DNA of 64,000 nucleotides from Brevipalpus yothersi. Lineage: Eukaryota > Arthropoda > Arachnida > Trombidiformes > Tenuipalpidae. The notes under the pieces are model-generated. The model was not told the DNA's origin, did no database searches, and saw only the letters and a list, made by a program, of their open reading frames with translations. Position 1 is the stretch's first letter. Every line of letters begins with the position of its first letter. Location: assembly GCA_003956705.1 (NCBI GenBank), contig QZCP01000108.1, forward strand, positions 28,191 through 92,190, in the 5' to 3' direction. Below, in pieces: positions 1 through 12,613 of the stretch. The position numbers were made by a program, and so were the translations under genes.

Positions 1-37
<37 letters not shown>
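1..37. repeat. (GA)n microsatellite at window edge
   Basis: Uninterrupted GA dinucleotides occupy the first 37 bases; the tract probably extends beyond the window. Confidence 0.95.
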
Positions 38-38
<1 letters not shown>

Positions 39-310
39 ATCAGTAAAACGAGGAGGAAAAAGTTTCTATTTCTCATCACATTATTAAAATATGATTTCTG
101 CTAAATCAAGATCTCTTGTCAAGCTAGCAATTCATGATATGATCAAATAGATATAATATTTGCTTGGTTGTAAGGGGGGGGTGAGTGAAATAAAAAATTG
201 GAATGGCACACGAATAGAAGGCACGCAAGTAAGAATCCTAAAGAATTATTCAAGAGAAATCAGAGAAATAAATTCGAGATTTAAAGTCTAATCAAGAATA
301 GTAGCTCCTA

Positions 311-356
311 TGATGTGACTTTAAGCTCGATAAGTTCTGAGGCTAAAGTCACATCA
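311..356. repeat. Inverted repeat with 13 bp perfect arms
   Basis: TGATGTGACTTTA at 311-323 and its exact reverse complement at 344-356 flank a 20 bp loop. A further copy of the first 12 bases occurs at 511-522. It could form a hairpin or be a remnant of a small inverted-repeat element; nothing else links it to a transposon. Confidence 0.6.
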
Positions 357-839
357 TGTTAAAGATGACGCTGTTATCTTACACTGACTCATGGTGTACA
401 GCGCTCTCTATCATACTAGCAAAAATTAGGGCTCAGATCAACATAGGCTGCATAATTTTAGTGCTATTACTAATCTTAACAAGTGAGATGATAGAGGACG
501 CTAGTATAGATGATGTGACTTTGTTAGGAGCGCCAATTTTGAATTGCTCGATTCCGCTCGATTAGCAGCAATAGAAGCCTTAATTTTTGTTTGTTCGTTA
601 ATATCATGGATAAGAAGTAGATAAAATTCTGAAAATTATTGTGGAAAAAATTATTCCGAATAAAAATCAGGTTCAGATTTGGAAATCACAATTTATCACA
701 TTTTATTCTGATATTTTCTTCTACTCAAAAGGATATCTTTTCATGGCAATCATTTCTTATCTATTGAGATAAATAAATTGATCCATCACTGAAATTCTTT
801 CTCTTCAAATTCTGATCTTCTGGTTCTGATCTATTTCGA

Positions 840-1636
840 TCAGTGTTTTCTTTCTAATTCCTCTTCTTCTTCAAATCCGGTAGGTGATTCATGGCCAAGT
901 GAATTACCCGATCTTGTAGCATTTTGAGGCGTAATTTTTCGCATGGTAGATTTTAGAATCACGTCCAAGTCTTCCATGAATTTTTGCACAAGAGTTTGTA
1001 GACTAGCACCATTCCTAGCGACTGTTTGGTATCGAGTTTCCCTGTACTATGTAAAATAGGGAATTGAAAAACCATGGTCAATTCATGGGAAACTTTTGAA
1101 AAAAATTGTGTTCCATCGGTTGATAGAATTTTGATATTCTAATAGCTCACATACCTGAGGTCGTTCAGTTCTGAAATCTTCACCTTGTTTTGGATGGTAA
1201 CCTGGTTGATCACCTTCGAAATTTGGGACTGAAACTCCAGGGTGAATAGAAGGTGCCTTAAAGTCGATTTTAGGACCATATTGTTCGACATTTTGATTCT
1301 CATTTGTAGGAGATCCAGGCTTAGCTTTCACTGATGAAGAAGTACAAAAACAGATTCCCTCAAAACTCTCATAATAAAATTAGACTTTTTCAACTGATAA
1401 AAATAAGCTCAAAAACTCTGCAGATCATAATTAATCGATCAACAGAATCTGATTCAGCCCAGCTTGATATTCCCATCAATAACAATCTTACTAATACCAA
1501 TGGCAACAATAGCAGTAGCAATATATAGTAAGATTTTTTATTGATGAGATAATGGAAGACCTTCAAAATTTAACCTACCTGATGTAAGCTGTAAAACATA
1601 TAAAGACAAAATACTGGCTAAAATCGAAGACTTCAT
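840..1636 (-). CDS. Small secreted protein, three exons, unrecognised family
   Basis: Exons on the minus strand are 1636..1579, 1330..1155 and 1046..840, all GT-AG with matching phases (1, then 0), giving 146 aa. Exon 1 is a pure signal peptide (MKSSILASILSLYVLQLTS) and the first intron interrupts the codon right after it. The mature part is Pro/Gly/Gln-rich, then has an amphipathic stretch (LQTLVQKFMEDLDVILKS) and an acidic tail ending EEEEELERKH. There is one N-glycosylation motif (NAT) and no mature cysteine. I do not recognise the family. The next gene upstream on the same strand (2241-2646) is also a small secreted protein, so the two may be a tandem pair. The signal-peptide exon with a phase-1 intron matches the genes at 27386-27996 and 29224-29627. 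Existence of the gene is fairly sure; function is unknown. Confidence 0.7.
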
Positions 1637-2240
1637 TATTTTGTTTAGATTTCAAACCAAATCACTTCTAATAGACTGATGAAGCTGTGATCCCAGAACT
1701 AAATGAACTGAATGAGCTCATATGAGCTTGGAACAACTGGGGACGGAATCCATGAATTTTTAATCATCCAAAGCACACATGGTTTCATTAGCTTTACCAG
1801 ATGTGATTGACCCAGACTGAATATTGTAGCCACATTTTCCTTTTTGAACAATTTTTGTTTTTATTTCATTGGAAAGTTCAGAAACTCTACCATTTTATCT
1901 TACGTGGACGTTTGAAACCGTAGACTACAATAGATCTGGTATATTCTGTCATCAGATGAGCTTTGGATACAAATCCTTAAGATAATATGTTGATTAAATT
2001 TAATCATTAAGCTTTTAACTATGAATTTGAACTTAACTCGACTTTTTTTTGAATCCAAAATAAAACAACACATAACTCCGGATCATAAATTTAATTATAA
2101 CTTCTGATTAGAATAAGTTGACAAAAATAAAAATAAAATTGGTAAATAAACGATCTGAATTTTTAATGAACAAATCGAACTTTCATCATAAACTTTTCTT
2201 GGTCTCCGATACAATATGGAATTGGGAAGTCAGAGAGCTT

Positions 2241-2646
2241 TTAATTAGGTCGTGAGATGGTAGAATTAGTCGTACCATTCAAAGATTTCATATTTATTGT
2301 TGCATTTTGTTTCGCTTTCTCTGCCTGGTTTGCAGCATCCACCAAACTTTCTTTGATCGATGGATAAATTTCATCTAGAACTTTGGCAACTGTATCAGTC
2401 ATACCTTGAGGAATAAAAATTTGAATAGGAGACAGCAATGTGAAAATTTTCCGATCTAAAGCCTTCGAAAGTAATCAACATACCCTTCATCATGGAATCT
2501 AAGTCAAAATATCCTTTCAAATCGACACCTATGTCATTTCTTTCCTCCTGTTGCTCTTCATCATCGTAAAGACCTCTTTCTTTTCCATAAATCGAAATAG
2601 CAAGGAAGGATGCACAAATAATCGAAATGAAGATGAACTTGATCAT
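2241..2646 (-). CDS. Small secreted protein, two exons, unrecognised family
   Basis: Exons are 2646..2484 and 2404..2241, joined by a 79 bp GT-AG intron in phase 1, giving 108 aa. The N-terminus is a signal peptide (MIKFIFISIICASFLAISIYG). It is followed by a very acidic stretch (DDEEQQEER) and a short helical segment (TDTVAKVLDEIYPSIKESL). The C-terminal tail is Asn/Thr/Ser-rich with three N-glycosylation motifs (NAT, NGT, NST). The mature protein has no cysteines. Its neighbour downstream on the same strand, 840-1636, has a comparable plan: secreted, acidic part, one amphipathic helix, NAT motif. No known family is recognised. A secreted or extracellular role is inferred from the signal peptide only. 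Confidence 0.68.
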
Positions 2647-4197
2647 ATTGAGGCTGCAAGAGAACTGAGTTTTTACGAGTTGGAATCAATTGGAACAAAT
2701 GGCAGCTTTTCAAGCTGCTAATTTGAAATAATGATGAATCTCTCGCATAATGTCAGCGATCTCATTTTATTAGCATAAATTTTCCACGCAGGCATAATAA
2801 ATCGTCAGAAATTCAGAGTTTGAAAAACAGATGAGCACCAAATTCATGGATACCTAGAATGATAAAAAAATTCAGCCACTTCAGAGAAAATAAAACTTCA
2901 GTCAGCTTTACTTCCATCAGAGTCCTGCAAATGAATTGCGTACTGAGCTTCAGAATGATTCTCGATTCTCAAAGTAACCGGTATATTTATATGAATTTAT
3001 TGAATTTTTAATTTTTAATAATTTGTGGAGCTCATAGCTTGAAAATGATATTCTTCGCTGAATGTCTTACGTCGAAGAAGATTTTTCTTCGTCATAAGGA
3101 TCATATTTAGGACTCAGAAAACTTTTCTCACACAAATTCCATTAATGATTTTTGTATGTGAAGAAAACAAATCGTTCTCTGACACTTTTGTGTGTCTAAA
3201 CTCAAGTATTACGAGCTTTTTATTACAATTTCGAGGAATCAAATGAAATTTTTCCGTAATTTCTCATGAATCACAATTTATTTTTCAAAAATCATCAATG
3301 GAATATGTATTTATCTCGAATTGAGGTTCAAAAAATTTTTCAAAGTCATCATTTATTCCTCATATAGCAATCATACATGTATTTCCCAAAAACTGATCAT
3401 AAACTGAACAATCAAAATACCATATAACTTCAAAAGCTTCGATATCATGATTGTAGAAAACAGTCACACAGAAAATATTGACAGGTGACAATTATTTGAA
3501 ACAGAAGAGGACATACTACTCGTAAGATATCATGAATTTTATAAGATGCTGATCTTACTAATCCGTTTAGCATCACTGAAATATCGAATGTACGCACAGA
3601 TTCTCTATCCAGCCAATACTTCACAAACTGTTTGTACCCGTTATTTTACATTTATTTTACAAGAGAAGAGAGGGAGAAAGAGAGAAAGAAAGAGAGAGAA
3701 CGAATAAGAAAAGTACACCGAATCGATCATCAGTTAGAGAGTATTCTTCAAACAGAAACGATTGGCATAGATTCAAGAATCCATTTTTGGATTGGCAGAG
3801 GTAACCCATGTTTCTGCACCAGCGGATTGCAAGTTTTGGTCTAATTTAAATGATCTTCGGTCTAAGTGGCTTTTTGGTGGCTGAAGTGGATGAATATTTT
3901 TGGAAAATAACGTCATCCTCAGCTCAACTGAAAATGAAACAGAGAGAACAAGTTGCAATACCAAAGTGAAACATCGTTATCCAACATCCGATCTACTAGG
4001 CAGCCAAGCAGGCGAGCTTCTCTCTGGTTGATAAAACAAAAGTTAACTCATTTCACATCCAGCTCACTTCATCTTCTTTCTCATCCACCAGCATCTCTTG
4101 GGTGTGTATTCGAATTAGTATTTTGATCAATCTTACAATTTTTATTCCACTCTCTGTGTCTAGCATCGGACTTTGTAATTGTACCGTTATTCCAAGT
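2647..4197. other. Intergenic, upstream of transgelin
   Basis: AT-rich sequence between divergent genes. A GA-rich tract lies at 3660-3710. No convincing exon was seen on either strand. Confidence 0.55.
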
Positions 4198-5525
4198 ATG
4201 TCACTTGCCGCCCAAGTCGCTTGTAAGGTGAGTAGATCATAGTGCCAGCCATGAATCTCAAGCCCATAGGAACCCTTGATGTGTGGGTTAATATTAACTC
4301 ATACACTTGGATGCACACGGAACTATTGTGCTGTTGGTGGTGTTGAATTTGCTGATGAATTTTGTTACACCGAGTAAAGCACTACATTTAACAGTTTACA
4401 ATTATACGAAACATGATTCCTCATCGAGACTCGATCTTGTCAACATTCTCCTTGAAATACATATACATACTTAAACTGAATTCAGATCATAGTCTATTTA
4501 GTTTCAATCATTCATGCAATTTACCCAATTTTGTCCCACATATTGCTCGATTAAGATGAATTGCAACAAACCAAGTGATATAATGGGTTACAAGAGATTC
4601 TATGTGTCGGAATTCATGGGAGAAAAATTGCTTCCAATGCTTGACTCATTTTTTTCTTGTAATTTTTTTCTTCTTTTCTTGGCTGATATTCCCAAAATTA
4701 TGGATCATAGCTCTCCGGAAAGCGAGATGCTGAACTAGAAGGTGAAATTCTTCAATGGATTGAGGCCATTATTGAGGAGAAGCTGCCGGCTGGAGCTTTC
4801 GAAGATGTTCTCAAGGATGGAACTATTCTTTGCAAGTAAGTTCAATTCCAAAGGAATCCTTGATCTTGACTTGGTTGACGAAAAAAGATGCTCCATTGCA
4901 AAAATTGCACCATAACTGTGAAATGGTTTCTCTTTCGTTTGACTTAGATTGATTAACAAGCTGCAACCAGGATCAGTGAACAAAATTCATACCTCAGGCC
5001 CTAGTTTCAAATTGATGGAAAATTTGAACGCATTTCAACAAGCAATCAAAAAGTATGGAGTTCCTGATGAGGATTGTTTCCAAACTGTTGATCTGTTCGA
5101 GAAGCGAAATGTACCTCAAGTTGCTCAATGCTTGATGGCTTTGGGAAGAACTGTAAGTGCTTTGCATTTACATTTACAATTATAAGGATAAAAAAATTAA
5201 TACATTGTCTCATTTAGCATAATTTTCTTGAATCAGAAAAATCAGCTATAATTATTAGATTATTATTAATCCTAAAATTACTCAATTTCGAATCTGAAAT
5301 TTGAAAAACTCATTTTCAAATCTTTCTCTCTCTCTCTCCTCTCAGTCATATCTCCATTCAGAATTCAAAGGACCTTACTTGGGCCCCAAACCATCTGAAG
5401 AATGTCGTCGACAATTTACTGAGGAGCAACTGAAATCTGGCAAAAGTGTCATTAGCCTCCAATATGGTTCCAACAAGGGCGCCAGTCAAAAGGGTTTGAA
5501 TTTTGGAAACACTCGACACATGTAA
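4198..5525 (+). CDS. Mp20: Transgelin / muscle protein 20-like calponin-homology protein
   Basis: Exons 4198..4227, 4711..4835, 4948..5152 and 5346..5525 join in phase to 179 aa. This actin-binding protein of muscle and cytoskeleton has one calponin-homology (CH) domain, about residues 20-130, with typical motifs (LEGEILQWIEAIIEEKLP, DGTILCKLINKLQPGSV). The C-terminus carries a calponin-type repeat (SLQYGSNKGASQKGLN), as in transgelins and Drosophila Mp20, which is about 184 aa. Exon 1 encodes only MSLAAQVACK, matching the usual transgelin start, and fixes the initiation codon. A polypyrimidine (CT)n tract directly precedes the last exon. An AATAAA signal lies at 5634-5639. The product family is sure; the exact paralogue (transgelin versus Mp20/Chd64) is less so. 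Confidence 0.93.
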
Positions 5526-6405
5526 GATGATCAATCTTATGATTGACAACTTGCCTCTTGGCGTAAAAATGCATGAACATTTATGCATACTACTCTATTT
5601 GATCTGTTCTGGTCAAATTGTCATCCAGAGTGAAATAAAATTCTTTCAATGATTCATTTTTCTCATCATTTTTCGATCAGTAATTGCTGGCCACAGCTGA
5701 TTAGATATGATTAGATAGATTCTAAATCAGAAAATTTTTGCAAATACAATCTATAGTCGGAATTGAACTTTTGGCTTTCAAGATATTCATTATTCTGAAA
5801 GGTGAAAAATGAGCTAATAAGATATCTGACTGATAAGATGATTTTGGACAGGCTGTAATCAGACATGTCAATGATAAGTGTCCACCCTTGATGACATTTT
5901 GAGCTTCAGAGGGAAAATTGAGCTTTTCAAATGCAAATTCATCAGTTTTATTCGATACAGTCTGAAAAGAATATCGATTCAGGGTACTTCTTACATCACA
6001 AGTTGAGATGTTAAATATTTAATCGTAGCTTTTATCGAGATAATTTATGGAATAGGTTTTGATTCGGGATGAATATGATTTCTGGAACACTTCGTTAAAC
6101 AGGTTGATTTTTCAAGGATGCATGAGCCTTCGAGAATCTGGATGATAAGAAAAAATACATGGTCAGTAAGTGATGTAAATAATTTTCCGTTGTATTTTTT
6201 CCTGGCATGGGGAGTTTTGCAGTTTTGAGAAAATAATAAAACTAATTTACTAGCTATATTCACAATATAAGCTGAAAAAATCATTTAAATTTGATTAATA
6301 GTTAAATTCGACGAAATGCCTATCTTAATCCAAAGCTATCAAAAATATTGAGCTAAATATTTAACCAAAAAATTACCATAAGAAATGAGATCTCATGCAG
6401 GTCAT

Positions 6406-9400
6406 TTATCGTCCAGGATTAGAGGGATTATTGGGTGAAAGAAATTCTTTTGCTTCGGCTTCTTTTCCCATGTCTTGATATTCACATCCAGTTCCAGGTA
6501 AACATAACTGTTTAATTCCCTTTTTTATCACTTGATACTTCTTTTGTTCTGATTTAGCGCCAATCATTTGAGAACTTTTTGGATACATATTCGATCATTT
6601 TATCATGCAATATAAAATAAAAATAGATTATTTATTGTGTTACTCACTGGGTCTGAGGTTTGATTCAAATGTTGTGAGATAGAAGCTGAAATTGGGTTAT
6701 ATTATTTAAATATGTAATTCGCTTTATCCAATTTTTTTTCAATTTTGACACACGAAAAATTCCAAATCCATTAGAAATGATGCCAGAATATATTGGTGAG
6801 AATTAGATAGACAGAGAGAGAAAGAGAGTTAAAGAGAGAGATTCTCGAAAATGTAACAATTTGAGTAAAGATGTAGGTAGATGCTTATATTAAGACAATT
6901 ATCTGGATGATTCATCGCCATCCTCAGCAAGTGGTGATGAATTGTGATCTATCAGGGCTGTAATGAATTTGGAATTCATATCGAAGGCTGGTGAACTCTC
7001 GAAAGACTGGAATCTCTTCCGTCGTCCAGGAGATGCTGGTGAATTGTAATATCGTTGAAGCTTGGATGCCTCCATAAGCTGTTTAAAGTCACAATTGAAA
7101 GTCATTCCTCCGTCTATTTTACAGCTTCTCTTGACTCCTCTATTGATTGGTGAGAATAAAATTTTTTGGCCATTTCGGTGTGGAAAGTGATAAAATTATC
7201 AATTTTAGTGGCTAGGCAACAGATTTAGCTAATTATTTTCTACAATCAAAATTATCTAGTCAATGTAAACACACATAGACAAACATACTCACATGCATCA
7301 GAGGAAGATGAAAATTACTGGAATGAACAAACAATACTGAACATCATGCATTCCACGGTGTCTACGGGATTTTTCAAGATATTCATCATGCTCAAAAATG
7401 ATCACTGTTTAGGGAACAATTTAGGTCAGTGATGAAGCTCAGATTTCTTTTCACATGCTCATGTTTGATGATGATAGACTGAGATTAAAACTTTACACAC
7501 TGTCAAATGTACTCATCAGTGAATCAAGATAGATTTTCTGCCAAAATTTTTCTCACTTTATAATTGAGTCAGAACATTGTTTCTAGTGTTATTGCATATA
7601 CTCGTAGGAGCCAAAAATTTTTCATAGTAATTATGATTTCTCAATTACAAACTGTAATTAGCTTTTCTCATCTCTCATCTCTGATGAAGAAAAAATCATC
7701 TCTTGCTCAAGGTCCTTAGAAGCTACATTCCTTGAGCCTGGAGATTCTCAAGAGTATGGTGAAGAAAGTTTTCAAAATTCTTGTCCGAATTGTTCAAATT
7801 TGTATCAAATTTTTTATTTTCAATAAGCGATAAAATTTTTATCGCTCAAAAAATTATCATCATCTTTTTTGAATGCTGTATATAATGAACTCTAAGGAAT
7901 GGAAACAATGACCCAGCCATCGATCAGTAAAAATGTCATCCAGTAAAAAAAGGTAACCGATATCATGAACAAGCTTTTCAAGCCCACTTGCCATCAAAAG
8001 GCTCACCTTACACTTCTATTTCGGATATATTGGAAGATGTATGGAAAGAGAGTAACACAAAATGTTCTCACATATACTTGGTACATACTTCTATTACTGA
8101 ATTGTTTCCCGTTCCTCAGATTGTCGTCAATGACTGGACTTACGTAATCCTATCATATTAAGGTAAACTTTGTTCCTTTCTTTCTCTTTCTCTTATGGTC
8201 CAGATTCTCAAATCGCTTAGTAGAGACTAAAGTGAATCACTATGTTTTATTCTGATTGATGGATCTATTCAAGGGTCTGATATTCATTTTGGGAGTAGAT
8301 AGAAAGAGAAAGAGTGTGTACTTGCTGAATTTCTATGCTAATGGCCCGGCTTGCCCTTCTCCTCTTTTGCCATTCTTTCAGCCATACAGAGACACATGCA
8401 TACACAAATGATGGAGATAAGGACCTCAGAAGAATCGTGGAAAAGATACAGTTAAACATGAGAGAGAGAAGAGAGAATAAGTAGTCTCTCAGTAAAATAC
8501 ACATAGACACACAAGTTTTGCTTAACAATCTTTTGTTCAGGCCACTATCCGAGGGGAATCATTCAACATAAGTTCATGTGTAAGTTAGATTCTTCGGATA
8601 GATGGATAGATGTTTGGAAATGTTAATGGCTCTTGGGTTCATGTGGAAAGCTTTTCTACGATAAAATGAGTCTATGTGTGTGGGTATATATACTGTTCGA
8701 AAGACGAGAAGAGACAGTTTTACATCGATTTGTTGACAAGAATCATCTTTCTGGGAGCTTAAACTGAGCATATGAGCCAAAGATAGTGGTAAAACAGTGG
8801 GAAAAAAATCTAAGTTTAGGAAACAATCTGAATTTATTCATCAAGAGAATTGATCAGATGAAATAACTTGATATATAATTCTATGTTTGCCACTTTTTTT
8901 CTGCCAGAAAATGCTTTTTTCAATTCATATTGGACTGGCTCAAAAATAATCAGAGCAAGATGTAAGAGCTTATTTTCTGAGATAGCTCTACATCTTGGTG
9001 TAAAGGCTTCATTCCTTTACTGTATTCGTAGGAATATTTAAATGTATATTTGAACACGAATCTATTAAGGATTATTATTATTATTCAAAATATTTTTTGA
9101 CAATAAATCATGGTAGTGGCTATATTATCATCTTAATTGTCAACAATCTCTCCCAACTGGCAGATGCATAAATGCATCTTCACGCGTAATCACACATCAA
9201 GGCAAGAAATACAATCAGAAAATACTTGAAAATACTTTAAAATAATCAACTGGATTGCAGTAAGCTGTGAGTTGGAATTGATTCAATATTTTTACGATAG
9301 AAGAGAAGGAATGGGGAAAATATTTCCGCTGAAGAATCAAAAATTAACAGTATTGACTTGAAAATTATTGCTTTCCAGAAGGATCAACACTGCAGAATCT

Positions 9401-10586
9401 TTTCCCACTCGTGCCTCAATGTGCCTCAAGATTCACACATCAAAGAAAGCTAACTTGTTAAAAACACTCACGATTTTCGTGACTTTAACATCAACAGTCA
9501 AGTGTGGCCACAAATCAGTGTCTATATGTGGGTAGGATACCACTTCCAATACACAGCCTCTCTCAACTCTATGGCTATCATTATCTGGAAAATGTGATTA
9601 AATGAGCAAGTTTCATTCAGCCTTGGTATAGAGACTGTAGATTGAAATGTTCTAGTGGAACCACATCCAGAGATTCTTCTTTTTTCCTCTTCTTTTTCTT
9701 CAGAATTTTCTATCGTGTGGAACTAATATGAGGCACACTTTCCAATGTGATCAGTGGGAATAATTTGCTCAAAAGTTGAGATGTGTTCATGCTTTTAGGT
9801 TTCTTGGGTAAAGGATCATATACAAGATAATAATCCACACAATCGAGTCTTAAGACTTAATGATAAGTCATACTTGGATCAGGCATTTATGGTATCAAAT
9901 GGCAGCAAGCTTAGATAACTTAAGAAAGCTATTGGTAATTGTGTGGTCAGTTGAGTTGGTCAGTCAAGCAATTCATGCTTATAGACAAAACATTTGATTC
10001 TACTTACGGTCTCATCGTTGAACCAGTCAATGGAGCTCGTTGGGAACTCATACTGTTTCTATCAGACCCAGAAGAATAGTCTTCCATCAATCGACGCACC
10101 AAATATCTATGGAAAAATCGGTTTTGAAAATATTTCAATGAGAAAAAGGTTTCAAACACCTGAGATAATATCTATTCTTTCGTCTCAGGTTGGGGGCGAG
10201 GAACACAGAATGCTCTATGAGAGCTGGAGGAATTTGATTTCTCTGTCTCTTTTGAATACTACTATATTAATTGGGAGTTTGAATTCGGAGTTGAAAAGTC
10301 TTGAGCAAGATTATCATAACTTTGGGTGAGTTTTTTTGGATCTAATGGTTTGGGCTGAATCAAGCTGTTGAGAAGTATTGAGCTAGGAATCATTGTGCGG
10401 AGAAAATATATAGAAAAGAACGGGCCAATTTAATAAAATTTTTATCACTTACTCTTTGAAATTTCTGGCCATCATGTTGTCATCAGACTGTGAATCCAGC
10501 GGAAAAGATCGAGCATCAATTTGTGAAGATCGACTTGGCCAACAAAATGTGGTTGAAAACAAGCATAACAAAACAAGTGAAACCAT
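6406..10586 (-). CDS. Calcitonin-like neuropeptide precursor, isoform with last exon Y
   Basis: This is an alternative transcript model: exons 10586..10453, 10106..10008 and 6574..6406 (133 aa). The first two exons are shared with the 6899-10586 isoform. Last exon Y encodes a dibasic KK site, then a peptide starting GIKQLC and ending SNP-GR-stop. It has two cysteines separated by five residues (C-LPGTG-C), the ring size of vertebrate calcitonin, and a terminal Pro-Gly-Arg that would yield a proline amide. Known arthropod calcitonin genes make such Cys-ring/Pro-amide peptides by alternative splicing. Phase agrees (2 into 2), but the acceptor (ccaaaaag|t) has a weak pyrimidine tract, so the entry point of exon Y is the least certain part. 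Confidence 0.6.
6899..10586 (-). CDS. Calcitonin-like neuropeptide precursor, isoform with last exon X
   Basis: Exons are 10586..10453, 10106..10008 and 7139..6899, all joined in phase 2, giving 157 aa. Exon 1 encodes a signal peptide (MVSLVLLCLFSTTFC) and a propeptide. Exon 2 adds a linker rich in basic sites. Exon X contains GVKR, then a peptide of 33 residues beginning SCKIDGGMTFNC and ending NSPASP, followed by GRRKR. Two cysteines nine residues apart near the N-terminus and a C-terminal Pro-Gly-basic amidation site are the hallmarks of arthropod calcitonin-type peptides, which signal through class B GPCRs. A second Met 45 bases further upstream (10631) is in frame but would spoil the signal peptide, so 10586 was chosen. 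The 33-codon middle exon is supported by its acceptor, its gtaagt donor and its phase. Confidence 0.78.
7140..10007 (-). other. Long intron of the calcitonin-like gene
   Basis: This 2.9 kb separates the middle exon from last exon X. Short chance frames occur on both strands, none with family features. Further alternative exons could be hidden here, but none was recognised. Confidence 0.55.
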
Positions 10587-11005
10587 ACTGATTTGTTTGG
10601 CGGATACAAAGTAGAACGAAGCCAATGACATTATTATAAATGCTTATGAGTTGGGAAAAAGGATTGATCTGACCACTGATAGGTATGTAGGTGAATAAGT
10701 AGTCAAATAAGAGCAAAAAGAGAGAGAGAGATGAAAGTTATCGAGAGCGAATACCAAATTATGGTGGCTAGTCTGTTGACGATCTAAATATTCAATGGAA
10801 GTTGTGGAAATACGAAAGAGAGAGATGATGATAGGAGAGAGAAGAGAGAGAAAGAGAGAAAAAGAGAGAGATGATGGAACCTAGATGAGTGAGAATAGGA
10901 CAGCAAAAGGTCACTTATCATGAACAGTTCGGCTCTGAAAGTTCTGATAGGATAGATTCTTCTTTACACATTGACTGAGCATGATGATCAAGAAGATTCT
11001 CCGAA

Positions 11006-11065
<60 letters not shown>

Positions 11066-12613
11066 TGGAGAAGAGAGAGAATAACACATTCAAGCGAGCA
11101 AGGAAAACTTCTCCATCTTTTTGCGGGCTACTTTTGAGTTATCTCATCAGATTCTTTTTTAGATTATTTAATATACATGATACAGCAAAGAGGCTTGAAG
11201 ATGTGCATCGAACAAAGTATATGAGAAATATTAAGAGGTAATATTTGATCTTGTCACTCATTTTTCGTCATCCAAGAGAATGTCAGCATCTTTGGTAAGG
11301 ATCCAAGTTCATCGTCATCCATGACCACTAAGTATCATATCTGGCAGTGTTGATGGTCTTGTGGAATTCGGTCCTCAGAAAACATTCTTCCTTTCATCCT
11401 CCAAAAAGTCATGAGGATAGGCTTCCACCTTCATCACAGAATGGTTAGTCATCTGAATGATTGTGGCTCATGTAGGTGGTCAGCTTACCGACTGATGAAA
11501 TGTGTTTATATTTATTATTTATCATGATGCAATTTGAGAGGAGATGATAGGAGTTGAGAGAAAACCTCTTGAAATCTTGATCATGAAAAATAACTATTCT
11601 TAAGATTTCTGTAATTTGTGTGGATCTCTCAGTACCTTTCTTATGAACGTATGAAACATACAGGCTATTCGAACTGTATCAGTTCTTTTAATTGAAGTGT
11701 TGAAAGCTTATCTATTGATCATAGTCTAATTTGAGAGACAACAAAAAGATCTACGTTTCCAATCAAAACTCTACCTGTGGGATGATCATAAGTAATTCTA
11801 GGTTGAAATAATGGTATAAAAATACTCCTCAATAGTGTCATTTTTAGCAAATTGATTAGAAAAAATGCGTAATTCACTGGATGATGTCATTGATTTTATG
11901 ATCATTCTATATTGGTGATCATATCATCGAGTGGCTACTCCAGTTAGATTTCTTCTACTTAGACTTACTTATCAGGAGAGACATAAATTAAATCTCATGG
12001 CTGATGCTCCACTTCCTGTCAAATGTTCTATGGAAAGTGTTTATAATGTGAGTCTAGATTGTCGGTCAACATCGGGAATCTAGATTGAATCAAAAAAATC
12101 GGCTGCTTATAACAAAATTGGAGGAAAATTTGGTTCCTCAGTCTATTCACAAGCATTATGGAAGGATGGCAATGAATTATTATTCTAATTCCTTGAACGA
12201 TCATAACATGGAAATATTTCCGGAAATGAAATTCAAGTGATAATTTTTCAAATCACTTCATCGATTTCAGTTTTGAAGTGAAAATTCTCTTGACTAAATT
12301 CATTCAAGGAAAATATTACCACATGAATAGGAGATGAAGTTCAAATATCATCAATCATTAAGTTTTTCAGCTATTTGATTATGGAACATATATCATCAGA
12401 TTACATGTCCAAGCGTAGAGGGCAATCATGAACACTCCATCATAGTGTTCATCAAATTAATGATCCTAATCAAGGAACAAATCCAAAATAGTAGAACTTG
12501 ATTTCTCTCAATTTATCAGAGTCAATTTAAAATTTAACCAAACTAGTAAAAATTTTTTTCCCTTGAAAACACTACAACTAAAATTCAACCTTAATAGTGA
12601 ATCCGCCGTCAAG
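10587..12613. other. Intergenic, no gene recognised
   Basis: AT-rich sequence with GA-rich tracts and the (CT)n microsatellite at 11009-11062. It probably includes the promoter of the calcitonin-like gene. The 5' UTR exon was not identified. Confidence 0.5.
11009..11062. repeat. (CT)n microsatellite
   Basis: An uninterrupted CT run of about 54 bases. Open frames through it (poly-Ser/Leu or poly-Arg/Glu) are artefacts of the repeat. GA-rich interrupted tracts lie just before it at 10720-10870. Confidence 0.95.

Noticed and set aside
9994..10329. Plus-strand frame of 111 codons
   Set aside because: It overlaps the in-phase minus-strand middle exon of the calcitonin-like gene (10008-10106) and has no family features, so it is a shadow.
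10911..11241. Frames with poly-Arg/Glu or poly-Ser/Leu
   Set aside because: They are produced by the (CT)n/(GA)n microsatellite, which lacks stops in its frames.
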